The notes under the pieces were generated by a model that saw only the letters and a program-made list of their open reading frames with translations, had not been told where the DNA came from and searched no databases. Position numbers and translations under genes: made by a program. Below, piece by piece: positions 43,021-51,899 of a DNA stretch of 64,000 nt (position 1 is the stretch's first letter; the number at the start of each line of letters is the position of its first letter). Source of the DNA: Natrinema salinisoli (GTDB lineage: Archaea; Halobacteriota; Halobacteria; Halobacteriales; Natrialbaceae); assembly GCF_020405205.1 (NCBI RefSeq), contig NZ_CP084469.1, forward strand, positions 1,860,001 through 1,924,000, given 5' to 3'.

Positions 43021-43677
43021 TTATTCTATCGCGATCGACCACGGACCCGCAGCCTCGACCGTTACGAAGCCGATCCCGTCGACATTGAACGTCGTCTCCC
43101 CGTCGAACTGATCGAGTTCGTTGAAGACGAGTTCCGAAAAGAGACCATCTTGGGGAAGGATTTCGACGATAAAGTTCCCCCGGCCCTCGTGAGTTCCATG
43201 GGATCGTCCGAGCCCATCGAATAGATACGGACCGTCCCACGCTGATCCCTCTCCCTCGATTTCGACCGGCAGCGTCTCTGCTTCGTCCTCCGTCGCACGC
43301 GGTTGTAGTATCTCGAGTTCCCAGCTTCCGTCCGCATCGATATCCAGTACGTGAGTTCCCCGTTCTGCAAGCGCACCCGTCGCGCCGTCGTATTCACCGA
43401 TTGCGTTAACGAGCAGCGTCTCGAGATCACCGTCGGTCGGTACGAGTTCGACGATGAAATTCTCATCTCCATCGTGCAGGGCTTCGACGATCGTTACACC
43501 GCCTTCGAGTTCGAATTCGTTAGTTACGGTCGCACCCGTTCCGTCGACCGTGAGCGGGTCCGGTTCCGTTTCCTGTTCGGAACTGTTCTGCTGGCTGGTA
43601 CCAGCGACCGTTCCCGCGGAACCGACGATCGGAGCCACCAATCCGAGACTGGCGGCGAGATAGCGTCGTCGTCTCAT
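43021..43677 (-). CDS. Tat-exported protein with two internal repeats
   Basis: 218 residues. The start MRRRRYLAASLGLVAPIVG is a twin-arginine signal without lipobox Cys. The mature part has a polar linker (residues 27-45) and two similar halves of about 70 residues, each with 'NFIVE(L/I)xPxDG' (near residues 73 and 170) and each ending in a Gly-containing 'G.WE.EI/GPWSIAIE' strand. This suggests a duplicated beta-sandwich, perhaps a surface adhesion or binding module. No family recognised. A TATA-like element at about 43703-43711 fits the start. Confidence 0.65.
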   Translation of the reverse strand: MRRRRYLAASLGLVAPIVGSAGTVAGTSQQNSSEQETEPDPLTVDGTGATVTNEFELEGGVTIVEALHDGDENFIVELVPTDGDLETLLVNAIGEYDGATGALAERGTHVLDIDADGSWELEILQPRATEDEAETLPVEIEGEGSAWDGPYLFDGLGRSHGTHEGRGNFIVEILPQDGLFSELVFNELDQFDGETTFNVDGIGFVTVEAAGPWSIAIE

Positions 43678-43776
43678 GTGCTACCACCCACCAAGGAAGT
43701 ACTTCAAATACCATCCGCCTTCTCGGTGAGACTCAGCCTCACTGAAGCTACGAGCGTAGGGTCGTATCGTCTCATC

Positions 43777-44133
43777 TCACAGCAACTCGCGCACGTCCGA
43801 GTACCACATGTCGTGGTAATCGACGTGGCCGATCCGGCGAGCGATCGCAACGGCCAGCGAGTGCCAGCAGCGCTCGGTCGGGTCGTCCGCGTCGAGGTTG
43901 TACTCGCTGTCCTTGCAGGTACAGCCGCCGTCTTCGACGATGTACTCGTCCTCGTAGCCGACGACGATCGTGAAATCCCGGTAGGACTTCACGCGGTTTT
44001 CGCCGACGGCTTCGATGGCGCGAACCCCGCGGTCGCCGTGGATCCTCGAGATGTCGCCGACGATCTCGGGCGTGAGTTCGCCGGCTTCCTCGAGGGCAGC
44101 CTGCCATCGCTCGACGGGGTTGGCCTCCGACAC
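43777..44133 (-). CDS. SWIM zinc-finger protein
   Basis: 118 residues. The SWIM signature C-x-C-xn-C-x-H is complete: C71, C73, C89, H91 in 'GGCTCKDSEYNLDADDPTERCWH'. The N-terminal part is helical ('VERWQAALEEAGEL') and the centre is a beta hairpin. SWIM fingers bind DNA or proteins and often accompany SNF2 helicases or recombination mediators; here the finger is free-standing. A minus-strand 'GATTTTAC' about 25 nt upstream fits a leaderless start. Confidence 0.78.
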   Translation of the reverse strand: MSEANPVERWQAALEEAGELTPEIVGDISRIHGDRGVRAIEAVGENRVKSYRDFTIVVGYEDEYIVEDGGCTCKDSEYNLDADDPTERCWHSLAVAIARRIGHVDYHDMWYSDVRELL

Positions 44134-44318
44134 ACCTGCAACTGTGTAGCGAACTGTAAAATCGGTTTGGTTGTCCGTCGCTCCGATACCGACAGTCCGC
44201 GGTGATTCACGGAATCCCGTACTCCCCGACGGCTCTCGAGAGCCGCTACCCCGTTCGTCCCGTCCACTGAGCCGCGCGAGACCACACCGTTTTTCGCCCG
44301 CTACCGACGAGAGGTGGT

Positions 44319-45437
44319 ATGCGCGTCACCGAGGGCGGAGTCGAACTCGAGGTGCCCGGCGAACAGACGGAGGGCATCGAGGAGGCGGTCTTCTACAACC
44401 CGCGACAGGAGTTGAACCGGGACCTGACGATCGCGACGCTGCGGGCCTATCGCGAGCGCGAGGAACGGGCCACGTCGTATCTCGACGCGATGACTGCAAG
44501 CGGCGTCCGGGGCGTCCGAGCCGCCGCCGACGGCTGGGACGTCACCTGCTGTGACGTCGACGAGGAAGCGGTCGACCTCGCGCGATCGAACCTCGAGCGA
44601 AACGACTGCGACGACGCGCGGGTCGAACACCGCAACGTCAATTCCCTCATGCACGAGGAGCCGTTCGACGTGATCGATCTCGATCCCTACGGGACGCCGA
44701 TGCCCTTCGCAGACGCCGCGTTCGCGAACTGTCGCGACCTCGTCTGCGTCACCGCGACCGACACCGCGCCGCTGTGCGGCGCACACTTCAACAGCGGCGT
44801 CCGGTCGTACTCGGCGGTCCCGCGAAATACGGACTACCACGCCGAGATGGGCGTTCGGGTCCTCGTCTCCGCGCTCGCCCGAAGCGCCGCCCGCTTCGAC
44901 GTCGGCATCGAGCCGATCCTGACCCACGCCACCAGCCACTACGTCCGGACCTACCTCGAGCTCGAGCGCAAGCCGACCGCTTCCGACGCTTCGATCGAAG
45001 AATTAGGCCAGCTCTACCACTGCGAAGACTGTCTCTACCGGGAGGCCGACGGCGGTCTGATCGCGGAGCCGCTCGAGCGGTGCCCGCGCTGTGAGGGCAA
45101 TCGGATGCTCACCGCCGGCCCGGTCTGGCTCGGCCCCGTTCGGGACCCGGCGTTCGTCGACGCGGTTCGCGACGAGATCCCCTATACGTTCGATACCGCG
45201 CCGGAGGCTCGAGAGCTCTGCGACACGCTCGCGGCGGAACTCGACGAGCCGACCCACTACGACCAGCACAAGCTCTGCCGGAACTGGGGGCTGCCCGCGA
45301 ACGCGATGGACGAATTTCTGGCAGATCTTCGCGACGCGGGCTATGCGGCCTCGCGTGCTCACTACGGAGGGACGACGTTCAAGACGGACGCGAGCGTCGG
45401 GGAGATTCGGGCGGCGACCGAAGATAACCTCGATTGA
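44319..45437 (+). CDS. trm1: tRNA (guanine(26)-N2)-dimethyltransferase
   Basis: 372 residues, normal length. SAM-binding fold with '[16 protein letters not shown]', '[15 protein letters not shown]' (D-P-Y-G catalytic motif), '[13 protein letters not shown]' and a zinc knuckle pair 'CEDCLYRE ... CPRCEGN'. It makes m2,2-G26 in tRNA. Conserved in archaea as Trm1. A polar C-terminus closes at 'TEDNLD'. Confidence 0.96.
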   Translation: MRVTEGGVELEVPGEQTEGIEEAVFYNPRQELNRDLTIATLRAYREREERATSYLDAMTASGVRGVRAAADGWDVTCCDVDEEAVDLARSNLERNDCDDARVEHRNVNSLMHEEPFDVIDLDPYGTPMPFADAAFANCRDLVCVTATDTAPLCGAHFNSGVRSYSAVPRNTDYHAEMGVRVLVSALARSAARFDVGIEPILTHATSHYVRTYLELERKPTASDASIEELGQLYHCEDCLYREADGGLIAEPLERCPRCEGNRMLTAGPVWLGPVRDPAFVDAVRDEIPYTFDTAPEARELCDTLAAELDEPTHYDQHKLCRNWGLPANAMDEFLADLRDAGYAASRAHYGGTTFKTDASVGEIRAATEDNLD

Positions 45438-45442
45438 TCGAC

Positions 45443-45643
45443 TCAGTCGAGATCGGCGTGCAGGCGGACGAGGCCGCATTCGGGACAGCAGACTCCGTCG
45501 ACGCTCGCCGTCTCGCTGAGACCGAGTTTCCCGAGCATCCCGTCACGTTTCCCGGTATCGATCACGAGGCCGAATCCGTCGTTGGACCGGAGCGATGTCG
45601 GTTCCATCGATACGCCGCAGTCGGGACAGCGTCGCTGCTCCAT
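45443..45643 (-). CDS. Small zinc-ribbon protein (66 aa)
   Basis: 66 residues. CPDC at 6-9 and CPEC at 53-56 form a two-knuckle zinc ribbon; between them lies 'EPTSLRSNDGFGLVIDTGKRDGMLGKLG', the pattern of haloarchaeal short nucleic-acid-binding or metal-site proteins ('DUF-like' ribbon). Convergent with trm1, five nt apart. Function unknown. Confidence 0.7.
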   Translation of the reverse strand: MEQRRCPDCGVSMEPTSLRSNDGFGLVIDTGKRDGMLGKLGLSETASVDGVCCPECGLVRLHADLD

Positions 45644-45855
45644 GCGATGCAGTCAACGAGTTAACAGAAAAGGCCACTGATTCGAGTCGCGACTCGCGGC
45701 GGCCGTCGGTCGGGTTCCCTGTTACTATCTGCCACAAAAGAAGGCCACCGACCGAAACGAGCGACTACAGCGACGAAGGGGGTTCCCAGCCGTATCGGTC
45801 GGGGATATTGGGTTCGCGTAACGACCTGTTGCGTTTTTGTTAGGCGAAACTACAT

Positions 45856-47181
45856 ATGCCGGACCGCGTCGAAGGACCACGCGTGATCGATTATACACGA
45901 GGACTCGAGGTTACCGGGCGGGCCTTTCGACTCGCCAGGGAGCAACAGCTGACGCTCCTCTCTGCCGGGGTCGCGTACTACGGATTCCTCTCGCTCGTCC
46001 CGCTGATGTTGCTGGCGCTCGCGCTCGCCGCATCGATCGGCGGCGAGGTCCTCGCCGACCGGCTCACCGCGGCCGCGAGCGACGTTCTCACGTTACAGGC
46101 CCAGCAACTACTCACGGAGGCGGTCAACGACCAGACCGGTCGACGGGGAGCCACCGTCGTCGGTATTCTCGGCCTGCTCTGGGGTTCGAGCCGCGTCCTT
46201 CGCGGCCTCGATCGGGCCTTCTCACAGGTTTACGGCACCGTGGGGGAGAAGTCGCTCCTCGATACGATCTGGGACGCGACGATCGTCTCGATCGTCATCG
46301 CGCTGGGACTGACGCTGGTGGGAGTCCTCGAGCTCGCGTTCCGGCTCCTCCCCTGGCTCGAGGTGACGGTCGTAGCCCAGTTGTTCGTCCTGTTGGGACT
46401 GGTCGTGACGTTCCTGCCCCTATATGTCGTCTTCCCCGATGCGGACGTCGGGCTCCGCGAGGCCGCACCGGGAACCGTCATCGCGGCGGTCGGCTGGTAC
46501 GCGCTGAGCCAGACGTTTTCGCTATACGCGGGTCTGCTCACGGAATACGCGGTATACGGCGCGCTCGGAGCCGTCTTCCTCGTGCTCATCTGGCTGTACG
46601 CCGGCGCGATCATCCTCATCTTCGCGGCGGTGATCAATGCCGTCCTCGCCAACCGTGAAGTGGATCGGCAGCTACAAAGTCCCGGACATCGACAGATTCC
46701 GACAGAAGCGATGACCGACGACGCAACGGGTGCCGACGAGGGAGCCGCGGAGGACCGCGCGAGCGACCGTTCGACCGCGAGAAGCGCCAGCGCCCGGACG
46801 CGCGACCGCTCGAGCGACGCCGCAGCCCTCCGCGAGGAGATCGAGCGGCTGCGCGACCGCGTGGACGCGTTCGAAGACAACGTCGAGGACCGCACGGTCA
46901 GGAAAGAGTCCCTCGAGAGCGAGCTCAAGCGCTACGTTCGACGACGGGTTCGGCGCGGCCACGCACACGACTGGGGACCGTACCTCGTCTTGCTGTACGG
47001 GACGGCGATGTCGATCGCCGCATTCTACTTCCTCGAGGGGATCTACGCGATCCTCTCGATGCTGGTCGTCTGGACCTCGACGCTGGGCGTCTACGTCCTG
47101 ATGGTCCTGTTCGGCTTCGGGATCTCCCTGCTCGGGCTCCCCGGCCGCGTCCGGAACGTGATCGGCGACCGCCGTTCCTGA
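45856..47181 (+). CDS. YihY/BrkB family membrane protein with C-terminal coiled coil and extra helices
   Basis: 441 residues. Residues 10-280 are the YihY/BrkB domain ('LLSAGVAYYGFLSLVPLMLLALAL', 'GLLWGSSRVLRGLDRAF', 'GAVFLVLIWLYAGAIILIFAAVINA'). Residues 285-320 are an acidic/Ser/Arg linker, 320-360 a short coiled coil ('LREEIERLRDRVDAFEDNVED'), and 375-435 two more helices. YihY proteins were once called RNase BN in error; their role is unknown. The extra C-terminal module is absent from bacterial members. Confidence 0.85.
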   Translation: MPDRVEGPRVIDYTRGLEVTGRAFRLAREQQLTLLSAGVAYYGFLSLVPLMLLALALAASIGGEVLADRLTAAASDVLTLQAQQLLTEAVNDQTGRRGATVVGILGLLWGSSRVLRGLDRAFSQVYGTVGEKSLLDTIWDATIVSIVIALGLTLVGVLELAFRLLPWLEVTVVAQLFVLLGLVVTFLPLYVVFPDADVGLREAAPGTVIAAVGWYALSQTFSLYAGLLTEYAVYGALGAVFLVLIWLYAGAIILIFAAVINAVLANREVDRQLQSPGHRQIPTEAMTDDATGADEGAAEDRASDRSTARSASARTRDRSSDAAALREEIERLRDRVDAFEDNVEDRTVRKESLESELKRYVRRRVRRGHAHDWGPYLVLLYGTAMSIAAFYFLEGIYAILSMLVVWTSTLGVYVLMVLFGFGISLLGLPGRVRNVIGDRRS

Positions 47182-47361
47182 GAACGCGTCGACTGCGGTT
47201 CGTCGGATCAGTCCGTCGGCTCTCGACCCTTTTCGTCGACTCCCGAACGCGTCCCCGGATCACACTCCGACGATCGATGCCAGCAGTGTCGCTCAAGCGG
47301 GACGGCGTCGCCGAGAAATCGATCCCGATCGGCGGCTCGGCGGGCCGCGGGAGCGGTGGAC

Positions 47362-48159
47362 CTACGGTTGTGATGGAACCGCCCGACGGACGAACCGCCG
47401 TACCCGGTCCGTGTACGTCGCCGGCCGGTGGAGGTTACAGATGTGGCCGACGCCGGCGAGTACCTCGACGCGACCGTCCTGCGCCGCGGCGGCGTGGGCC
47501 TGCTCTCCGCGGCGCATGAGTTTGTCGTTCTCCCCGTTGAGGATCAGCGTCGAGCCCGGATAGGTCGAGAGCTTCGCCCGGAAGTCGACGCCCGCGATGT
47601 CCGGTGCCGCGTCGCCGAACTGCTTGGGGTAGAACCCCGAGTCGATGATTTCCCGCTCGATGTCCGGCGGGAGCTCCCGGTTTCGCACCCAGCGGGTCGC
47701 GAGCTTCTCGCCGGCGCGTTTCCCGAGATCCGGTTTGGTCAGGAGCCGCGTCAGTCCGCCGGTCAGCCGCGTGCCGAGTTGCAGCGTATTCACCGGGTTC
47801 ACGCTGCTCCCCGACAGCACCAGCGCATCGACCTGCTCGGGATGACGGTAGGCGTACTCCGTCGCCGCGTAGCCGCCGAGCGAGAGCCCGACGAGTACCG
47901 CCGATCCGTCGGTGTGCGTCTCGAAAACCTCCTCGAGGACGTCGATGGCCGGCTCCATCCGGAACGGCTTGCCGGCGCGGGTCCCGTGGCCCGGCAAGTC
48001 GGGAGCGATGGTGTGATACTCCTCCGCAAGCTCGCGCTGTTGGGGGAGCCACATCGTCCGCGTGAACATCGCACCGTGTACGAACACGATCGACTGTGCG
48101 TCCGAAGGGCCGGTAACGTGGACGCCCTCGGTGCCGCCACTCTCGTCCGTCCAGTTCAT
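47362..48159 (-). CDS. Alpha/beta-fold hydrolase
   Basis: 265 residues. Oxyanion 'VFVHGAMFTRTMW', nucleophile elbow 'VGLSLGGYAATEYA' with S93, acid near 'LILNGENDKLM' and His in 'LAGVGHICNLHRP'. An esterase, lactonase or related hydrolase; the substrate is unknown. Convergent with the BrkB-like gene. Typical length. Confidence 0.88.
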   Translation of the reverse strand: MNWTDESGGTEGVHVTGPSDAQSIVFVHGAMFTRTMWLPQQRELAEEYHTIAPDLPGHGTRAGKPFRMEPAIDVLEEVFETHTDGSAVLVGLSLGGYAATEYAYRHPEQVDALVLSGSSVNPVNTLQLGTRLTGGLTRLLTKPDLGKRAGEKLATRWVRNRELPPDIEREIIDSGFYPKQFGDAAPDIAGVDFRAKLSTYPGSTLILNGENDKLMRRGEQAHAAAAQDGRVEVLAGVGHICNLHRPATYTDRVRRFVRRAVPSQP

Positions 48160-48475
48160 AGCAGGTGGTGTATCACGAGCACGGTCTTAGAAGTCTGCCC
48201 GGCGTCTCACGGCTCGGAGTCGACACGAACAGTTTCCAACGTGAATCGGTCGGCACCAGTACTCGGGTTCGGCTCGCAAGCCGAACTCGAGGAGCTGCGA
48301 ACGGAAGCGGCTACGAACGGAACGGGGAGGGCGAGGGGCAACAGGAACAGCGGCCGTCTCGCTCTCGAGAGATCCGCGTTCGGGTGTACGATCACCGCTC
48401 CTCGCCGTCGGTATCGGCCACGTCCCCGGCGTTCCTCGTCCCGCCGACCCCGCCGGCGAGCTCACCTTCCAACCC
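48160..48475. other. Intergenic region between the hydrolase and a PRC-like gene
   Basis: 316 bases. The right end (48392-48475) continues the frame of the gene to the right past its TGA with protein-like, acidic codons, ending at a second TGA; the rest contains nothing assignable. Confidence 0.35.
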
Positions 48476-48775
48476 TCAGTCTACGAACTCGTCGCGTTCG
48501 GAACTCGTATCGGCCGTCGAATCGGTCCGATCCGGAAGCGTCCCGTCGAGTCGGATCGCGCCGTCGGTGATCTCTCTAACGGACGCTCGGTCGAGCGTTC
48601 GGGTCTCCTCGGCAGCCTTGTCCCAGCCGAGCGACGACTTGATCGACCCCACGACCGCCGGATCCGGTCGCACGTGGGCGACGGCTCCCTCGACTGCGAC
48701 CACGACGCCGACGTCCTCGCCGAGATCGTTCTCGACGGGCTTGCCGACGTCGTCGTCCGAAAACGTGGCGCACAT
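48476..48775 (-). CDS. Haloarchaeal PRC-barrel-like small protein (99 aa)
   Basis: 99 residues from the ATG at 48775 (MCATFSDDDVGKPVEN). 'DVGKPVENDLGEDVGVVVAVEGAVAHVRPDP' has the strand pattern of PRC-barrel-like proteins, followed by 'SIKSSLGWDKAAEETRTLDRASVREITDGAIRL', a signature seen in a common haloarchaeal short family. It may be an adaptor or RNA-linked module as in other PRC barrels. Function unknown. Confidence 0.7.
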   Translation of the reverse strand: MCATFSDDDVGKPVENDLGEDVGVVVAVEGAVAHVRPDPAVVGSIKSSLGWDKAAEETRTLDRASVREITDGAIRLDGTLPDRTDSTADTSSERDEFVD

Positions 48776-48999
48776 ACTCGGGGGTACCGCGACTCGAGAC
48801 AAGCCGGTGGTGCCTGCAACGGCCGGTCGATGATCGGATAGCGAGTCCGTCGCGATCCGCCACCGCTCTTACGTTCGATCGAGTCGCTCGTGGGGTTCGC
48901 AGGGTGCGAGAGACGTGGGTGTGACGAGAATTACGAGTCCGGGCGGTCGGGTGATGAACTGCGCGCCGGCATGATCACCTATCCCCTCGACCAGCGGGC

Positions 49000-49602
49000 T
49001 CAATCGTCGCGCTCGAGCTGGTCGCCGCCGAACTCGTCGTCGCTCTGGATTCGGGAGGCCTGTGGACCGTCCTGATCTTGATACTTCGAGCCGCGTTCGC
49101 TGCCGTAAGGGCGCTCCGCCGGCGTCTTGAGTTCGGTAAAGGTGAGCTGCGAGATCCGCATGCCGGGCGTGAGCGCGACCGGTGCGGAGCCGAGGTTCGA
49201 GAGCTCGAGGGTGATCTGGCCCCGATAGCCGGGGTCGCAGAGGCCGGCCGTCGCGTGGACGACGACGGCGAGCCGACCCAGCGAAGACCGACCCTCGACG
49301 TGAGCGATCAGGTCGTCCGGAATCTCGACGCGTTCGTGAGTCGTTCCCAGCACGAAGTCGCCGGGGTGGAGAATGAAGTCGTCGCCCTCTTCGACGATCG
49401 TTTCGGTGACGTAGTCGTCGACTTCGTCCTCGGAGTTGGGGTGGATGCAGGGGATGTTCGTCCGCTGGAACTCGAGGAACTCCCGACCAAGCCGGAGGTC
49501 GACGCTCGCGGGTTGGATCTGCAGCTCCGGGTCGTCGAGGGGATCGACGACGAGGTCGCCGGCCTCGAGGCGCTCGAGGATGTCCGCATCGGACAGGATC
49601 AT
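49000..49602 (-). CDS. dcd: dCTP deaminase
   Basis: 200 residues. '[20 protein letters not shown]', '[14 protein letters not shown]', catalytic '[36 protein letters not shown]' and '[18 protein letters not shown]' are the Dcd blocks (R/S-rich nucleotide loop and catalytic Glu). It makes dUTP from dCTP for dTMP synthesis. A minus-strand TATA-like 'AATTTAGG' near 49628-49635 predicts a leaderless start. The tail after residue 180 is polar. Confidence 0.95.
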   Translation of the reverse strand: MILSDADILERLEAGDLVVDPLDDPELQIQPASVDLRLGREFLEFQRTNIPCIHPNSEDEVDDYVTETIVEEGDDFILHPGDFVLGTTHERVEIPDDLIAHVEGRSSLGRLAVVVHATAGLCDPGYRGQITLELSNLGSAPVALTPGMRISQLTFTELKTPAERPYGSERGSKYQDQDGPQASRIQSDDEFGGDQLERDD

Positions 49603-49790
49603 ATCGAGTAGGAGCGAGCACGGGGCCCTAAATTCCTCGGTCCGCGTTCGCCGGGACGACCGCGGACGGATGCCGGGGCTCGAGCGCCACCACCCATCAT
49701 CGAACCGATGGTTTCGGAGCGACTCCCCGATTCGTCCCGGTAGCAGCGTGATGTCTCCCGTTTGAAATTCTATCTTCGATGGCCTAATCC

Positions 49791-49797
49791 ATTATAA
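49791..49797 (+). promoter_or_regulatory. TATA box that fixes the start of the next gene
   Basis: ATTATAA overlaps an in-frame ATG at 49797. Because the transcript should start about 25 nt later, the true translation start is most likely the ATG at 49821. Confidence 0.5.
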
Positions 49798-49820
49798 TGC
49801 CCTATAACGAAGGCCGATGC

Positions 49821-50633
49821 ATGAACGGAACGCAGGACCGGTTTACCGGTGACACGAAGGTTCTGCATCAACGAGCGGTACGAATCCCGCTCCCGGATAT
49901 GGAAGCCGAGCGGGTCTTCCACGAGAACATGATGACCATCGCGGCCGCTCGAGAGCGGAAGGCCGACCTGCTCGCCGATCCCGGGGTTTCGGTGCTCGAC
50001 GCGTACGAGGCGGAACGGGAACACATCGGCGAGAGTTACGAGCGGCGGCTCCGACGAATCGTCGGAGACGATTACGAAGCGGTCGCGATGGCGTACAACC
50101 GCGGCGATCGCAACGACAGGCTCGGCGCGCTTGCCGCGTACTACCACGAGGGGGCGTGGCGGATTCAGCAGCAGACGACGATCACCGATATGATGTTCTT
50201 TCCGCTCTTCCTGCGCTATCCCAACAGTTTCACGATGAACATCCGGTTTACCAGCGGCTACACGACCTCGAAGTCGGTCCGCTACGAGTCGCCGGCGCAC
50301 TCCTCCGAGGAGCTAGACGAGTACGCGGAAACGTACTTCGACGATTGTCTCTACTCCCAACAGCAGGCGGCGGAGTACATCCGAGAGACCGCCCAGATCA
50401 TCCGCGACGAGTTCCCCAACCCCGACGAAACCTCCTTCGAGGACCGCAAGTACGGCGGTGTCGTCTCGGCCGGCGGCCGTCGCGGATCGGTGTTCTCGGC
50501 GATGCTCGAGTCCGTCGACCCGGACCCCGATCGGTTTTCCGAGCCGGTGGCGAAGCCGACGCTCGTCGAAGCGGGCCCCGAAGCGAGACGGACGGAACGG
50601 GAGTTGCTCTCCGGTGACGAAATCGTCCACTGA
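49821..50633 (+). CDS. Haloarchaeal protein of unknown function (270 aa)
   Basis: 270 residues from the ATG at 49821 (MNGTQDRF). Visible parts: 'HQRAVRIPLPDMEAERVFHENMMTIAAARERKADLLADP' (long helix), a 'YHEGAWRIQQQTTITDMMFFPLFLRYPNSFTMNIRF' region, and 'YGGVVSAGGRRGSVFSAMLES'. No signal peptide or membrane helix. No family recognised. The alternative ATG at 49797 overlaps the TATA box. It stands alone, divergent from dcd. Confidence 0.65.
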   Translation: MNGTQDRFTGDTKVLHQRAVRIPLPDMEAERVFHENMMTIAAARERKADLLADPGVSVLDAYEAEREHIGESYERRLRRIVGDDYEAVAMAYNRGDRNDRLGALAAYYHEGAWRIQQQTTITDMMFFPLFLRYPNSFTMNIRFTSGYTTSKSVRYESPAHSSEELDEYAETYFDDCLYSQQQAAEYIRETAQIIRDEFPNPDETSFEDRKYGGVVSAGGRRGSVFSAMLESVDPDPDRFSEPVAKPTLVEAGPEARRTERELLSGDEIVH

Positions 50634-50771
50634 CGGAGCCGACGATCCCAGTCGTTCGGTGAACAGCCGTCGGACGATTCTCGTCGACCGACAGAACTGG
50701 ATTCGGATCGGTGGATGGTTGCTTTCAGATCAGCGGAAAAAACGGGTCGCGAGTAGCGGTCGCCGTCGATT

Positions 50772-51479
50772 CTAGTCGACGATGAATCCGCTCGCCAACT
50801 CCAATACCTCCGAACGGGATCGGGGCTGGTCGAAGGCCGCCGGGAACCCGATGTCGCCGTTCAGTTCCCGCAGGAAGGACGCGTGGCGCGCTTCGACGCT
50901 GTGGATGCTGAGCGCCGGCGCGACGAGTTCGAACGTATCGATGTACGGCGCTGCACCGGCGTACGCCGAGACGCCGACGTCCTCGAGAGTTGCAGCAGTG
51001 GCGATGAACTCCGACGGGTCCTCAACCGCCGTCCCGAAGTCGAACTCTGGACTGGCGACCGGGTCGCCACCCAACGTCTCTATCGTGTCTCTGAGGACTT
51101 CCACGTGGGTTATTTCGTGATCCCGGACGACGCGGAGTCGGTTGAGGACCCGGTCCTGAACCGGCCCCATCCCTTCGAAGTGCTGCTCGAGCGCCGCTTC
51201 GTCGATATTGCGGATACCGCGGGTGTAGAACGTCGCTTCGAGGTACTCGAGCGTGAGGGCGTAGTTCAGTATATCGATGTCGGTTCCGAACTCGTCGGCG
51301 ACGGCCTCGGGTGGCGTGTCACCCGATACCTCCTGGTCCGTCTCGTGGTGGTCACCGTTCGTCCCTTCGCCGCCGGCTGCCGCTGCAGTCCCGACCGCGC
51401 CGGTCGCCAGTGCTCCGGCGAGTCCGCCGAGGACTGGTCGCCGACCGAGGTCGTTGTCTGTCGAATTGTTATCAGTCAT
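50772..51479 (-). CDS. Exported ferritin-like protein
   Basis: 235 residues from the ATG at 51479. A twin-arginine signal (GRRPVLGGLAGALATGAVG, about residues 11-29) precedes an acidic, His-containing linker. The mature part is ferritin-like: 'DIDILNYALTLEYLEATFYTRG', 'DHEITHVEVLRDTIETLGGDP' and 'VGVSAYAGAAPYID ... ALSIHSVEARHASFLREL', with E/H residues where a di-iron or related centre would sit. Related to desiccation-linked PCC13-62-like proteins. Probably cell-surface. An earlier ATG at 51548 would destroy the signal position. Confidence 0.83.
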   Translation of the reverse strand: MTDNNSTDNDLGRRPVLGGLAGALATGAVGTAAAAGGEGTNGDHHETDQEVSGDTPPEAVADEFGTDIDILNYALTLEYLEATFYTRGIRNIDEAALEQHFEGMGPVQDRVLNRLRVVRDHEITHVEVLRDTIETLGGDPVASPEFDFGTAVEDPSEFIATAATLEDVGVSAYAGAAPYIDTFELVAPALSIHSVEARHASFLRELNGDIGFPAAFDQPRSRSEVLELASGFIVD

Positions 51480-51899
51480 ATGTGGGCTGTACCCGGGTCG
51501 AACAAGCGAGAACTGGCGCAAAAGACGGCGTAATCGTTTTTGGGACAACGTGTCCTTTTGGATGAAGATTTCAGTACCCCTTACTGACAGTTCTGCGAGG
51601 GGGACGCGAGTCGATAGAATCCGACCGCTAGCGCCGACAAAACCGACACCTACTCGAGTATTTTCAGCGTACTATCCAGTCCGTCACGGGTTGCAATCGA
51701 TCGGTTTCCCTCCGTTCCTCTCACTCTCTCGTACCGATCGAAACACACCCGTCGCTAGGGATTCTCCGACGGACGTCCCGGAGTCGTGCGGGTCACACCC
51801 GATCGGTGAATTAATGATGCCCTTGTCAGTGTACACCACGTAAGAGCGCCTCGCGAGGGAGGAGGCGGTGACGGCCGACAACCAATTGATATCAAATCC
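51480..51899. other. Divergent intergenic region upstream of the ferritin-like and ZIP genes
   Basis: 420 bases. A minus-strand AT-rich element near 51531-51540 may serve the ferritin-like gene. On the plus strand 'GAATTAATGATG' (about 51810-51821) is a possible TATA box for the ZIP gene, giving a leader of about 55 nt that contains a hairpin CGCCTC-GAGGCG (51847-51867). Short open frames here are not supported. Confidence 0.4.
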
